Source of the DNA: Legionella londiniensis
Lineage (GTDB): Bacteria > Pseudomonadota > Gammaproteobacteria > Legionellales > Legionellaceae
Assembly (NCBI RefSeq): GCF_001467825.1
Contig: NZ_LNYK01000014.1
Coordinates: 1 to 34,878 of the forward strand
DNA length: 34,878 nt
Direction: 5' to 3'
The position numbers were made by a program, and so were the translations under genes. The stretch's first letter is position 1. Each line of letters opens with the position of its first letter. Under the pieces are notes generated by a model. That model had not been told where the DNA came from. It worked only from the letters and a program-made list of their open reading frames with translations, and did not search any database. Shown in pieces: positions 8,290 through 17,095 of this stretch.

Positions 8290-10479
8290 TTATTTTTTAG
8301 GTAAGCTTTCAAGCAAGCGTCTTGCGCTCTCCTTCTGTTTGTCTGTGCCAAATTCCAAAACCTCTTCTAAAGACTGTTTGGCAGCTTCATAATCCTCCAT
8401 ATCGATGTAAGTTTGTGCCAAATCCAGTAAAGTTTGCAAAGCTCGAGCGCTCTTGACTGGTTTTTCCGGTACCAACGGTATGGACTCAGGCTGCGGTTCC
8501 AACTCTGGTTCCAACTCTGGTTCCAACTCTGGTTCCAACTCTGGTTCAATCTCTGGTTCAATCTCTGGTTCAATCTCTGGTTCAATCTCTGGTTCAATCT
8601 CTGGTTCAATCTCTGGTTCAATCTTTGGTTCAATCTTTGGTTCAATCTTTGGTTCAATCTTTGGTTCAATCTTTGGTTCAATCTTTGGCTCAATCTCTGG
8701 CTCAACAAGCGATATGTCATATTCAATTGAACTGTCATCAATCTTGTCTTCTTTTACTTCAGAAGGAGCTTCTTCATCTTTGGCCTCAATTAAACGGTCA
8801 ACCCCTGGTTCAAATTCAAGGACATGATCATCGAGTTCTGTTTTTACTGTTTCTATCCTGTTTTCCAAAGATTTCTCAAGTCCCGCTGCCTCTTCAACAT
8901 GAGACGCCCTGTCTTCTGCTTTCCTTTCAGCTTCGGAAAATTCTCCAGCTGTTTCTCCCGCCTCCTCTGCAGTTTCTTGAAATTCAGACTCGCCTTTTTG
9001 AAGGTTTGTGTCTTCGATCTCAGCGGTTTCAGTATCCGCTTCTTCAAGTTCTGCAGGAGTCATTGTCGGCAGAAGGGGCTCTCTATGTTGTTCTATTATC
9101 TTTGCTTCAGGTTCTTTTGATCGTCTGGCTTGAATTGGACGTATCCACCGCCAATAAATTAACCCACTGCCTGCTGCAAGCAGAATAAGCCACAGCAGCC
9201 AAAACCCAAAACCATGGGCTTCTTCTGTTTCAGGCAAAGCGCTTGCCTGCCCTGCAAGCCCTTTCCGCAAAATTCTTATTTCCTCTTGCAGACGCTTCAA
9301 TTCCGCATCACGCTTAGCCAATTGATGTTGCAAACGCTGATTATTTTCCTGAAGTAAAAGAATTTGCCGGTTCAACAAAGCATTCGATTCGCGAACGGAT
9401 TCAATTGCCACTTGAGCCACATGCATTTCAGCCTGCATTTTTGCCTGTATCAGGTCTTTTTGGGCTTTCTCCTGCACTGGATGTCCTGGCTGCTTGTCTT
9501 CCTGCGCGGACAAAATTGCTGGTGTTGTTGATAAAATAGCTGGGAAAAATCCATTTTTTTCTGTTTTTACCGTTGCGAACTCAGGGATTTTCACTACCTT
9601 GGAAACCAATATTTGCTCTTTGGATCCTGTATCTTCACTCTGTACTGTTCTGCCTTCATAGTAGGGCGGCATTAATACATGATCGATTGGCTTCTGGGCT
9701 TGCCAGGCGCTTTCATGCCTTGAAATTTCAAGCTTTGCAAGAGTTTCAGGAACTTGTTTTATGGTATCAGGCGAAGGAATGGTTAATTCTACGCCTTGCT
9801 TCAACCCATTGACATTGCCTTCTGCAAAAGCTTCCGGATTGGCGCCTACTATGGCCAAAATAACCTGATGCAAACTGACATCCGGCGTTTTATAGCGCTG
9901 GGCAATTTGCCAAATGGTTTCCTTGGCAAGCGTTGGACCATAGGTAACTGCAGCGCGTTTTTGTACTTTGGGTTCTGCTATATATTCCTTGTGGCTGAAA
10001 GCTGTCTCTTCCTCTTCATGCTCAGGCAAATCATAGGATTTTGCTTGGCTAATTTTAGGAGTGAATTTTTTAACAGTTTTTAACTGGTATTGAGGCGGAT
10101 CAAGAAGAACAGTATAGGCGCGATAGACTTGTCCTTCTGCCCAGGCCAGATCCACCAGTATTTCCATATAAGGTTCTGTAATCCGCTCAATGGAGCGGAT
10201 GCGGATGACAGGTTGGCCGGTATCATTTTTCTCTATATGGAAAGTCAGCAAATCAAGGACATACGCGCGTTCAAGCCCAATTCGTTCAAAATCTTCTACT
10301 GAAGCCAGGTTGGCCTTAACCTGAGACAAAGGGATATTGCCTGCATCAATTAGTTTAATTTCCGCATCAAATGGCTGATTGAGATAAGAATGAACTGTCA
10401 TATCGCCTAAACCGAGGGCATAGGCCAAAATGGGAAATATCAGGCACAATAATCCAGTATAAAAAATGACTTTCTTCAA
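8290..10479 (-). CDS. fimV: FimV-type pole-organising membrane protein with EPxI/EPEL repeats
   Basis: FimV family inner-membrane protein; in Pseudomonas FimV binds peptidoglycan and organises type IV pili and the type II secretion machinery at the pole. Layout of the 729 aa: signal peptide ending near AYA at residue 21; FimV N-terminal domain to about residue 130; a LysM-like domain around 180-236 ([14 protein letters not shown] to LTIPS); a coiled coil about 335-410; one membrane segment ([18 protein letters not shown]) near 430; a long acidic cytoplasmic part containing 17 four-residue repeats; and the conserved C-terminal FimV motif ([22 protein letters not shown]). The start is TTG with GGGAG about eight bases upstream. 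The repeat block is the variable part. truA lies next to it, as in pseudomonads. Confidence 0.9.
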   Translation of the reverse strand: MKKVIFYTGLLCLIFPILAYALGLGDMTVHSYLNQPFDAEIKLIDAGNIPLSQVKANLASVEDFERIGLERAYVLDLLTFHIEKNDTGQPVIRIRSIERITEPYMEILVDLAWAEGQVYRAYTVLLDPPQYQLKTVKKFTPKISQAKSYDLPEHEEEETAFSHKEYIAEPKVQKRAAVTYGPTLAKETIWQIAQRYKTPDVSLHQVILAIVGANPEAFAEGNVNGLKQGVELTIPSPDTIKQVPETLAKLEISRHESAWQAQKPIDHVLMPPYYEGRTVQSEDTGSKEQILVSKVVKIPEFATVKTEKNGFFPAILSTTPAILSAQEDKQPGHPVQEKAQKDLIQAKMQAEMHVAQVAIESVRESNALLNRQILLLQENNQRLQHQLAKRDAELKRLQEEIRILRKGLAGQASALPETEEAHGFGFWLLWLILLAAGSGLIYWRWIRPIQARRSKEPEAKIIEQHREPLLPTMTPAELEEADTETAEIEDTNLQKGESEFQETAEEAGETAGEFSEAERKAEDRASHVEEAAGLEKSLENRIETVKTELDDHVLEFEPGVDRLIEAKDEEAPSEVKEDKIDDSSIEYDISLVEPEIEPKIEPKIEPKIEPKIEPKIEPKIEPEIEPEIEPEIEPEIEPEIEPEIEPELEPELEPELEPELEPQPESIPLVPEKPVKSARALQTLLDLAQTYIDMEDYEAAKQSLEEVLEFGTDKQKESARRLLESLPKK
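8495..8698 (-). repeat. 17-copy 12-bp tandem repeat inside fimV
   Basis: Seventeen contiguous 12-bp units, each four codons. On the plus strand they read GGTTCCAACTCT (four units, 8495-8542), GGTTCAATCTCT (six, 8543-8614), GGTTCAATCTTT (six, 8615-8686) and GGCTCAATCTCT (one, 8687-8698). On the coding strand they give EPEL, EPEI and EPKI in uninterrupted blocks. Because a unit is a multiple of three, copy-number change keeps the frame. The sharp block structure points to recent slippage or unequal exchange. Several antisense frames are also open across the block, an artefact of the period. Confidence 0.97.
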
Positions 10480-11002
10480 TCAGCGCTCCCTGTATGCAAA
10501 CAGCTAACTTGCTAATTGGTATTGATAAAAATAAAAAAATTAATATCTGCCGCAGATCAAGAATAACTCAAACGCCCAAAAACGCATACAGCTGCTTTGA
10601 ATCGTATTGTGAATGCAATATTTATCATTCGAATAGAAACTTTATAACACAGCAGATGCCTTAAAGTCTCTACCAAGTTTAGAAAATTTCTTGTTTAATC
10701 CATTAGATATTAGCAAGATTTAGCTTTCTGACTCAATGATCGGAACAAGATGACTCCTGCTTCACAAAACGATGACAATTAAGACATCCTCTTCTTAGCG
10801 TTCAGAGCAATGTTATATCATGTTGATTAAATCATGAATATCTCAAGGAGCTATAATTTATCATTTCATCTTGCGCAAAAATGGCAAAAAATAAGATATG
10901 ATGGAGCCAAGTTATGCTGTTGCCCTGTCATGACATACGCAGCCATTGCTTACTTCCCGGAGATATTTCATAATCTTTTGTTTTTATATAGACATAACTT
11001 AT
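10480..11002. other. 523-bp intergenic region between divergent fimV and folD
   Basis: AT-rich stretch between the fimV TTG and the folD ATG, which are transcribed away from each other. It must hold both promoters. I see no convincing -35/-10 pair, no RNA gene and no strong hairpin. Short frames here (for example from 10834 and 10946) lack family similarity and a ribosome binding site; the frame from 10946 only extends folD upstream. Confidence 0.5.
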
Positions 11003-11860
11003 ATGACCGCGTCTTTGCTGGATGGCAGGCAAGCTGCTTCTCTACTCCAAGAAACAATAAAAAAAACTGTTTTAGCCCGAACGAATCAAGGCCACCGACC
11101 GCCTGGACTCGCCGTCATTCTGGTTGGTGACGAAATTGCGTCAAAAATTTATGTCGGTAATAAGCACAAAGCGTGCAATGATGCGGGGTTTAACTCTTAT
11201 GCCTATAATCTGCCAGCCGATACCAGTGAAAAGTCCTTGTTAAACCTGATTGATGAGCTTAATGCCCAGGATACAATAGACGGCATACTCGTCCAATTAC
11301 CCTTGCCAAAACATATTTCTACCGCCTTAATACTCGAGCGTATCGATCCCAGGAAAGATGTTGATGGCTTTCATCCCTATAATCTTGGACGCCTCGCCCA
11401 AGGGAACCCTCTGCTCAGGCCATGTACGCCCTATGGCATCATTCAACTCCTTGCCCAATACCAGCTCCAGGTCAATGGCAAACATGCCGTTGTGGTTGGC
11501 GCTTCAAATATTGTCGGGAGGCCCATGGCGCTGGAGTTTCTTCTGGCAAACGCAACCGTAACTGTCTGTCATCGCCTTACCCGGGAGCTGGAACGCCATA
11601 TTCGCATGGCCGAGATACTGGTTGTTGCCACAGGCGTTATGGAGGTCATTGATGTTGCGTGGTTAAATCGCTCGCAAATTCTTATTGATGTGGGAATACA
11701 TAGACTTCCTGACGGCAGTATTCGCGGCGATGTTGATTTTTTTAAAGCCAAAGAAAAAGTTGCGTGGATAACGCCAGTGCCGGGCGGTGTCGGACCCATG
11801 ACAGTGTGCACGCTTTTGCAGAATACATTATCAGCAGCAATCAATCTGCAATCTGGATGA
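11003..11860 (+). CDS. folD: Bifunctional methylene-THF dehydrogenase / cyclohydrolase
   Basis: Interconverts 5,10-methylene-THF and 10-formyl-THF in one-carbon metabolism using NADP. 285 aa from MTASLLDG, matching E. coli FolD (288 aa) from its first residues. Tyr50 and Lys54 in [11 protein letters not shown] are the catalytic pair; [29 protein letters not shown] (nucleotide binding) and [11 protein letters not shown] are all present. An upstream ATG at 10946 would add 19 residues with no counterpart in the family and is not used. No strong ribosome binding site precedes 11003. Confidence 0.96.
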   Translation: MTASLLDGRQAASLLQETIKKTVLARTNQGHRPPGLAVILVGDEIASKIYVGNKHKACNDAGFNSYAYNLPADTSEKSLLNLIDELNAQDTIDGILVQLPLPKHISTALILERIDPRKDVDGFHPYNLGRLAQGNPLLRPCTPYGIIQLLAQYQLQVNGKHAVVVGASNIVGRPMALEFLLANATVTVCHRLTRELERHIRMAEILVVATGVMEVIDVAWLNRSQILIDVGIHRLPDGSIRGDVDFFKAKEKVAWITPVPGGVGPMTVCTLLQNTLSAAINLQSG

Positions 11861-11975
11861 TGCCCGTAAAAACGTGCATGTCATTTTATCTCATTTGAAC
11901 CTTCCAAGGCTTGCCCCCGCAAACGGCAAGGAGAAAAATCGAAAGGCAATAAAACGAGCGCCATGCCAGCATGAA

Positions 11976-12179
11976 TCATTTATCCAGTTCGTCCCAATCG
12001 AATTCACCGTCAAGCTCGTCCTCAAGCTCTTCCCTTAAGCGTTTTCTTTCAAGCTTTTCTTCAAGCAAACGCCTAATCCTTTTCTTATGCTCGGACTCGT
12101 CAAAATGTTCTATATCTTCATTATTTTCATAATTTAAATCAGAAGATTGATATTCCTCATACTCGTTATAAAGGCCCAT
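11976..12179 (-). CDS. Small highly charged protein, possibly PA3496-like
   Basis: 67-aa protein with an acidic N-terminal half (NEYEEYQSSDLNYENNEDIEHFDE), a central basic helix (KKRIRRLLEEKLERKRLREEL) and an acidic Asp/Glu tail (ELDGEFDWDELDK). No membrane segment or signal peptide. The helix followed by an acidic tail recalls small gammaproteobacterial proteins of the PA3496 type, but this is a resemblance from memory. The start was set at 12179 because GGAGG lies seven bases upstream; the in-frame ATG at 12191 lies before that site. Its function is unknown. It is convergent with folD and divergent from gloB. Confidence 0.7.
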   Translation of the reverse strand: MGLYNEYEEYQSSDLNYENNEDIEHFDESEHKKRIRRLLEEKLERKRLREELEDELDGEFDWDELDK

Positions 12180-12296
12180 GAGAACCTCCATTTTTTATCA
12201 TACCTAATTCATAGTATAGTTGATTTGCCAGGGACTTTTTCTCTGCTAGAAAAAACCGGTATCTAAGGATATTTCAAGTTTAAGGAGAGGTTAGCA

Positions 12297-13058
12297 ATGA
12301 GTGTCAATGCGATAGAAGCATTCAAGGACAATTATATCTGGGCCATTATCGACGAATCCCGCCATACAGCCATTTGCGTGGATCCAGGCGCGGCTGAGCC
12401 GGTTTTACAGTTCATCAATAAGAATCAGCTCAACCTAACCGCAATCCTGGTCACCCATCACCATTTCGATCATTGCGGGGGCTTGGAAAAATTACAGAAG
12501 ACTTTTCCCCATGTGGAGATATTTACGCCAGATGATTCGCGGATTCCTCTCAGCACCATAGCGCTCCACGATGAAGACATCATTCATCTTGGAGAATATG
12601 ATTTTCGGGTCATGGCAATACCAGGGCATACCAGGACTCATATCGCATTTTATGAGCCTTCGAAAAAGTGGTTATTCTGCGGAGATACCTTGTTTTCCGC
12701 AGGTTGCGGGCGTGTTTTTGACGGCACTTTGGAAGATTTGTATCACTCTCTCCAATTGATCAAAAATTTACCCGATGAAACGAGTATTTACTGTGGACAT
12801 GAATATACAAGAAAAAATCTACAATTTGCGGCACAGGTTGAGCCCAATAATCAAGCCATTAGAGACTATCTCAATTATTTGCAAAAACACGGGGATTTAT
12901 GCTCGCTGCCATCCAGACTCGCGTTAGAAAAACAAATTAACCCTTTTTTGCGAACAGATTCCTTGCATTTAAAATCCTTCGCCCAACAAGAAAACCTTGA
13001 TCCGGATAACTCCCTGGCCATCTTCCAACGGTTGCGGGAGAAAAAGGATAATTTTTAA
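12297..13058 (+). CDS. gloB: Hydroxyacylglutathione hydrolase (glyoxalase II)
   Basis: Hydrolyses S-lactoylglutathione to lactate and glutathione in methylglyoxal detoxification. 253 aa metallo-beta-lactamase fold. The metal motif THHHFDH spans residues 53-59 (His54, His56, Asp58, His59). Further ligands are His in IPGHTRTHIAFY, Asp in FCGDTLFSAGCGR and His in YCGHEYTRKNL. CGDTLF.AGCGR and the Tyr/Lys-containing C-terminus that binds glutathione are typical of GloB. A good ribosome binding site, AAGGAGAGG, lies seven bases before the ATG. A single gene with its own upstream region. Confidence 0.95.
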   Translation: MSVNAIEAFKDNYIWAIIDESRHTAICVDPGAAEPVLQFINKNQLNLTAILVTHHHFDHCGGLEKLQKTFPHVEIFTPDDSRIPLSTIALHDEDIIHLGEYDFRVMAIPGHTRTHIAFYEPSKKWLFCGDTLFSAGCGRVFDGTLEDLYHSLQLIKNLPDETSIYCGHEYTRKNLQFAAQVEPNNQAIRDYLNYLQKHGDLCSLPSRLALEKQINPFLRTDSLHLKSFAQQENLDPDNSLAIFQRLREKKDNF

Positions 13059-13203
13059 AAAGAGCATTGATGCAAGGGATAGAATACCCCTTAGCCCAGG
13101 CAGAAAAATACACTAAATAATGTACAATATATAAACAAAAGCTTTATCCAGCATAATTTTTTTAGTAGACTTCAGAACCTTTACTCTAGACAAGGCTTTT
13201 GTT

Positions 13204-14637
13204 TTGAAGTATAAGTCATTGATAAAATGCAGTTTATGTATTGTTTTTTTCAGTCTTTTTTGTCTTACACGCTTTACCCAAGCAAGCCCCGCGCCAAATG
13301 TCTGGGACGTTTTACGCAAGCAGTTCGTATTAAATCATGAAACCACAAGGCCTGAAGTACAAAACCAAATCCGCTGGATTATCTCTCACCCAAGTTATAT
13401 TCGAAAATTAGCTGAATCAGAGCCCTATATTTACCATATCGTCACAGAAATAAAAAAACGCAAGCTTCCCGGTGAAATTGCCCTTATTCCAATGATTGAA
13501 AGTACTTATGATCCCTTCGCCTATTCCGGCGCAGGAGCAGCCGGATTATGGCAATTGATGCCCGGCACAGGAACGGATCTCGGTTTAAAACAAGACTGGT
13601 GGTTTGATGGCAGGCGAAGCATACGCCCCTCCACTGATGCTGCTTTAAACTATTTGACTTATCTCCATAAGTTTTTTAAAGGCGACTGGTTGCTCGCTTT
13701 CGCTGCCTATGATTCCGGAGAGGGTACAATTGCAAGATTAATCAAACAAAGCGGGCGAAGGCGCTATATCAGCTTCTGGTCTTTGCCTGTGCCGCGAGAA
13801 ACAAAAGCCTATATTCCGCGCTTACTCGCATTGGCCGCGGTGATCCAGAATCCCAAGCGCTATAATGTCCAGTTGCCAGAGATCCCTCACCTGCCCTATT
13901 TTGCGGAAGTTGATATTGGCAGCCAAATTGATCTGGACCATGCCGCCAAATTGGCAGGGATAAGCTATAAAGAACTGATTAAGCTAAATCCTGGCTATAA
14001 CCGCTGGGCTACCCCGCCTTATCAACCGTTTAAACTATTAATTCCTGTAGAGCGGGTGAAACAGTTCAATAGGAATTTAGCCAGTACCCCACAATCACAA
14101 AGAGTCAGTTGGACCAAGCATCAAGTCAACCATGGCGATAGCCTCATATCGATAGCCAAGAAATATCACACCACAGTCAACCTCATTAAGCAGCTCAATC
14201 AACTGAAATCTGATCGGGTCAGGAAAGGCCAACATTTATTAATTCCAAGCGCAAAACGTCCTGCCAATCCAAAACCCATTGATATCACGGCATCTATCAA
14301 AAATGAAATACCTAAATTTGCCACAAAAAATGAAATTAAAATCATCCATATTGTGCAAAAGCAAGAAACTTATGAAGATTTGCAAAAAAAATATGGCGTT
14401 TCGGCAGAGGATATTCAACGCTGGAATCTTTTAAATTCAAAAAATCCGCTAAGATTTGGCCAGCAACTCATCATTTGGAAACGGGTTAACAGCAAAAGCA
14501 CTTATGTGGTCAAAAAAGGAGACAGTTTAAGTCAAATTGCAAAACTGAATCAGCTTACAACTCAATGCCTGCTTAAATTAAACCCTCATATCAGTAAGCA
14601 TTTGATCCGCCCAGGCCAAATTCTGAAACTGAGTTAA
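13204..14637 (+). CDS. mltD: Membrane-bound lytic transglycosylase D with three LysM domains
   Basis: Cleaves the MurNAc-GlcNAc bond in peptidoglycan. 477 aa. An N-terminal signal sequence (CSLCIVFFSLFCL, probable cleavage after TQA) targets the periplasm; unlike E. coli MltD there is no clear lipobox, so it may be soluble or membrane-anchored. The SLT domain has the catalytic Glu in PMIESTYDPFAYSGAGAAGLWQLMPGTG and the motif AAYDSGEG. Three LysM modules follow (about 302-346, 382-425 and 434-477; the last has VVKKGDSLSQIA and ends HLIRPGQILKLS). The start is TTG at 13204, with AAGG eight bases upstream; no ATG precedes the conserved part. A strong hairpin at 14675-14700 ends the gene. Confidence 0.9.
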   Translation: MKYKSLIKCSLCIVFFSLFCLTRFTQASPAPNVWDVLRKQFVLNHETTRPEVQNQIRWIISHPSYIRKLAESEPYIYHIVTEIKKRKLPGEIALIPMIESTYDPFAYSGAGAAGLWQLMPGTGTDLGLKQDWWFDGRRSIRPSTDAALNYLTYLHKFFKGDWLLAFAAYDSGEGTIARLIKQSGRRRYISFWSLPVPRETKAYIPRLLALAAVIQNPKRYNVQLPEIPHLPYFAEVDIGSQIDLDHAAKLAGISYKELIKLNPGYNRWATPPYQPFKLLIPVERVKQFNRNLASTPQSQRVSWTKHQVNHGDSLISIAKKYHTTVNLIKQLNQLKSDRVRKGQHLLIPSAKRPANPKPIDITASIKNEIPKFATKNEIKIIHIVQKQETYEDLQKKYGVSAEDIQRWNLLNSKNPLRFGQQLIIWKRVNSKSTYVVKKGDSLSQIAKLNQLTTQCLLKLNPHISKHLIRPGQILKLS

Positions 14638-14674
14638 TCGATGATTGGCTCTTGTTTTTGCCGCATTGGCTAAA

Positions 14675-14700
14675 AAATAAGGGGGAGAACCCCCTTATTT
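14675..14700. terminator. Bidirectional Rho-independent terminator
   Basis: Perfect 11-bp stem: AAATAAGGGGG, loop AGAA, CCCCCTTATTT. The AT-rich base of the stem gives a T-rich 3' arm in both directions. It lies between the convergent mltD and the small secreted protein gene. Confidence 0.85.
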
Positions 14701-14711
14701 CCCTGCACTAA

Positions 14712-15044
14712 TTATTCTACAGTTGTTTGTATTTCAAAGTAGGCTGGATCATACATGTAGCAATTCCAGACAACAGTCTCGCCCCCTACCATGACATCTA
14801 AAGTAACAAGATCCAGTGCAGCGAGATTTGGTTGCTTTTCAGCATAGCAGACCCGTTTGGCGCCATCGACCATAACATAATGATACGTGGTGGTTGCGGT
14901 ATAATCTGCCGGCACATGATAAACCCCTTCTTGTTGTTCTAAAACAATGGGTTCGCCCGTGATCACAATTTTATCTTCAGCGTATGCTGAGACGCCAAAT
15001 AATAAAAGAGCAGTTATAGATAAACTTTTAAAGATGCTGTTCAT
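14712..15044 (-). CDS. Small exported protein of unknown function
   Basis: 110 aa. Signal peptide MNSIFKSLSITALLLFGVSAYA with likely cleavage before EDK leaves a mature protein of about 88 residues, rich in Val and Tyr and predicted to be beta-strand. It has two cysteines (VCYAEK and WNCYMY) that could form a disulfide in the periplasm. A very good AGGAGG lies eight bases before the ATG. I do not recognise a family. It is separated from mltD by a strong terminator and has its own upstream region. Confidence 0.8.
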   Translation of the reverse strand: MNSIFKSLSITALLLFGVSAYAEDKIVITGEPIVLEQQEGVYHVPADYTATTTYHYVMVDGAKRVCYAEKQPNLAALDLVTLDVMVGGETVVWNCYMYDPAYFEIQTTVE

Positions 15045-15254
15045 TTGAGTACCTCCTGTATGATGAAAAAAAGCCTGATAACGTTTTCTTCATCTTCAAT
15101 TTTCCATATGCAAAGACTAACTAACTTGCAATATCATTATAGTCCAGGATGTAACATAAAAGATCAATTTTTATACAAAAAATATGTATTCCAGCAATAA
15201 TGAATTGATGATTATCTATTTTTTAGAAAAAAATTTTTTACTCACCCGCAATAA

Positions 15255-15277
15255 TTTTTTTTTTTGTACTATAGTAC
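15255..15277. promoter_or_regulatory. T11 tract joined to a 12-bp perfect palindrome upstream of the Gly-zipper lipoprotein
   Basis: Eleven T residues at 15255-15265 run directly into GTACTATAGTAC at 15266-15277, a perfect palindrome 39 bases before the ATG at 15317. TATAGT within it could be a -10 element, but no -35 sits at a standard distance. Its role is inferred from position and symmetry only. Confidence 0.4.
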
Positions 15278-15316
15278 TTAATTGTGATTATCAGGAAGGG
15301 TTTTTCAGGAGGAAAC

Positions 15317-15640
15317 ATGAAAAAATCAAGCTTTTTATTCTTTACGGTTGTAACCTTGGCAGCAGCTCTTACCGGGTGCGGAACTACCCAAACATCAGCG
15401 CAAGGGACAGCTGCCGGAACTGCTGCAGGCGGCACAATCGGTGCAGGCGTTGGGCTTGCTGCTACTGGCGGAACCCCGGCTGGCGCCGCAGTCGGAGCCG
15501 GAATTGGTGCGGGCGTCGGCGCCCTCGTAGGCACAGAAGCCAGCCAGCGTGATATCATCATTTATCGTCAAAAAGGCGTTGTTTATCATGATGGCAAAGC
15601 ATATCATATCCGTGACGGCAAATATGTCCTTGCCCGTTAA
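15317..15640 (+). CDS. Glycine-zipper outer-membrane lipoprotein
   Basis: 107-aa lipoprotein. The signal sequence ends with the lipobox LTGC (Cys21), followed by a Gly/Ala-rich stretch with GxGxG spacing (GTIGAGVGLAATGG, then GAAVGAGIGAGVGALVG), a glycine zipper expected to insert in or pack against the outer membrane. The C-terminal 30 residues are polar, with a possible short repeat (YHDGKAYHIRDGKY). The start at 15317 has AGGAGGAAAC just before it; upstream in-frame ATGs lack a site. Proteins of this type are common in Legionella and other gammaproteobacteria; none of the features fixes a specific function. Confidence 0.85.
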   Translation: MKKSSFLFFTVVTLAAALTGCGTTQTSAQGTAAGTAAGGTIGAGVGLAATGGTPAGAAVGAGIGAGVGALVGTEASQRDIIIYRQKGVVYHDGKAYHIRDGKYVLAR

Positions 15641-15669
15641 TCAAGCCTTTGATTAACGCAATCTAATTT

Positions 15670-15700
15670 GCACCAGACCCCTGTTGGCAGGGTCTGGTGC
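15670..15700 (+). terminator. Hairpin downstream of the Gly-zipper lipoprotein gene
   Basis: Perfect 11-bp stem, GCACCAGACCC and GGGTCTGGTGC, with a 9-base loop, 30 bases after the stop codon. Only a weak T-rich tail (TCTGATTG) follows, so it may be an inefficient terminator or an mRNA-stabilising end. Confidence 0.65.
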
Positions 15701-15758
15701 TCTGATTGCCGGGATAAAGAATTAGCGCTTTTAATTTGCAGGAAGAAACCAAATGGTG

Positions 15759-15782
15759 TGTTATACTTAATTTAATATTAAG
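15759..15782 (+). promoter_or_regulatory. Probable extended -10 promoter overlapped by an AT-rich palindrome, yciB-pmrAB operon
   Basis: TG-T-TATACT at 15759-15767 fits an extended -10 element. Overlapping it, CTTAAT (15766-15771), five bases, ATTAAG (15777-15782) form perfect inverted arms. TTTAATATT at 15771-15779 resembles the L. pneumophila PmrA consensus cTTAATatT that I recall, so autoregulation is possible. No good -35 is seen. Confidence 0.4.
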
Positions 15783-15797
15783 CCTACTGTAAACACG

Positions 15798-16373
15798 ATG
15801 AAATTACTGTTTGATTTTTTTCCAATTCTGCTGTTTTTCATTTGTTATAAATTATTCGACATCTACTATGCCACAGCTGTTGCCATGGGCGCATCGCTCC
15901 TGCAAGTGATTTTTTACCGAATTAAAAATCAACGTTATGAAAAGATGCACTTAATAAGCCTTGGCTTGATTATGGTTCTTGGCGGAGCGACTTTATTTTT
16001 CCATAACCCCTGGTTCATCAAATGGAAACCCACCGGGCTTTACTGGTTGGCAGCCATTGTATTTTTGAGTTCGTCTTTCATTGGCAAAAAAACACTTATC
16101 GAAAAAATGATGGATGGAAACATTCATTTGCCAGCAAAGATTTGGCGGCGGTTAAACTATGCCTGGTCAGCATTCTTTATCCTCATGGGGTGTTTAAATT
16201 TATATGTTGCTTACTCTTTTGATACTGATTTTTGGGTTAACTTTAAATTATTCGGTGGCGCGGGCTTGACGCTTATCTTTGTTTTTTTACAAGCAATTTA
16301 CTTGGCAAGGCATGTGGTCCAGAAAGACATTCAGCAAGAGACGTCTGCGAATTCCATAAGAAAAAGCCAGTAG
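15798..16373 (+). CDS. yciB: Inner-membrane septation / intracellular septation protein YciB (IspZ)
   Basis: 191-aa integral membrane protein of the YciB family, implicated in cell-envelope synthesis and septation. The family N-terminus [18 protein letters not shown] is present, followed by about five hydrophobic helices; [16 protein letters not shown] and the basic loop [16 protein letters not shown] are recognisable. The polar C-terminus ends SIRKSQ. No clear ribosome binding site precedes the ATG. pmrA begins 21 bases after its stop, so it probably shares a transcript with the two-component genes. Confidence 0.92.
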   Translation: MKLLFDFFPILLFFICYKLFDIYYATAVAMGASLLQVIFYRIKNQRYEKMHLISLGLIMVLGGATLFFHNPWFIKWKPTGLYWLAAIVFLSSSFIGKKTLIEKMMDGNIHLPAKIWRRLNYAWSAFFILMGCLNLYVAYSFDTDFWVNFKLFGGAGLTLIFVFLQAIYLARHVVQKDIQQETSANSIRKSQ

Positions 16374-16394
16374 CCACGAGCTTGAGGAGTCGTT

Positions 16395-17063
16395 ATGAGA
16401 CTGTTATTAATCGAAGATGATGAATTATTGGGCGATGCGGTCAAAACCGGACTGACTCAATTCGGCTATGTGGTTGATTGGCTAAAAGACGGCGAAGCAG
16501 CCCGAGCTGCCATAAAATCCGAGTCATTTGAACTCATTATTCTGGATTTGGGGCTGCCGAAGCTATCCGGCATGAAGCTTTTACAGTCCATTCGTCAGGA
16601 AGGCAATACAACACCTGTCATCATTTTGACTGCAAGAGAGTCCGTAGAAAGCAGAGTGAAAGGATTAGACAGCGGAGCTGATGACTACATCATCAAGCCT
16701 TTTGATTTGAATGAGTTAAGCGCGCGCGTACGAGCCCTGATTAGGCGATCCCAAGGGCGTGCTGACGCGGTGTTACAATATCGAAATGTAACCCTTGATC
16801 CTGCGGCCCATTCTGTTTCTGTCGATGATGTGCCAGTTAATGTTCCAAGAAGAGAATTTGCTTTGCTGCAAAAACTTCTGGAAAACAGTGGGCATGTTTT
16901 ATCCCGAGAGCAGCTAATGCAAAGTATTTACGGTTGGGATGAAGATGTCGATAGCAATGCTCTCGAAGTACATATCCACAATCTGCGTAAAAAACTCAAT
17001 GCCAATTATATTCGTACAATCAGAGGGGTTGGATATATGGTAGAAAAGAACCCTGAGTCTTAA
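16395..17063 (+). CDS. pmrA: Response regulator PmrA (OmpR/PhoB family)
   Basis: 222-aa DNA-binding response regulator. Receiver domain (residues 1-115): acidic pocket Glu7-Asp8-Asp9, phosphoacceptor Asp51 in IILDLGLPKLSG, Thr in ILTARE and Lys in YIIKPFD. Winged-helix effector domain (about 125-220) with REFALLQKLLENSGHVLSREQL and VDSNALEVHIHNLRKKL, which matches the QseB/PmrA subgroup. In L. pneumophila the PmrA in this same neighbourhood activates many Dot/Icm effector genes; the assignment here rests on synteny plus sequence. GAGGAG six bases before the ATG. The kinase gene follows 32 bases downstream. Confidence 0.88.
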   Translation: MRLLLIEDDELLGDAVKTGLTQFGYVVDWLKDGEAARAAIKSESFELIILDLGLPKLSGMKLLQSIRQEGNTTPVIILTARESVESRVKGLDSGADDYIIKPFDLNELSARVRALIRRSQGRADAVLQYRNVTLDPAAHSVSVDDVPVNVPRREFALLQKLLENSGHVLSREQLMQSIYGWDEDVDSNALEVHIHNLRKKLNANYIRTIRGVGYMVEKNPES

Positions 17064-17095
17064 ATCCTGTTAACCGGTACTATTTGGCTTTCGCC

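Noticed and set aside
8495-8698. Possible CRISPR or iteron array
   Set aside because: Units are contiguous without spacers and lie inside fimV coding sequence.
8367-8827. Long open frames in several phases over the fimV repeat (QRLNQ-, FNLW- and SGSI-type repeats)
   Set aside because: A 12-bp period keeps every frame open; they follow only the repeat and have no ribosome binding site.
11910-11930. CTTGCC…GGCAAG inverted repeat after folD
   Set aside because: Only six base pairs, nine-base loop and no T run on either strand; too weak to call a terminator.
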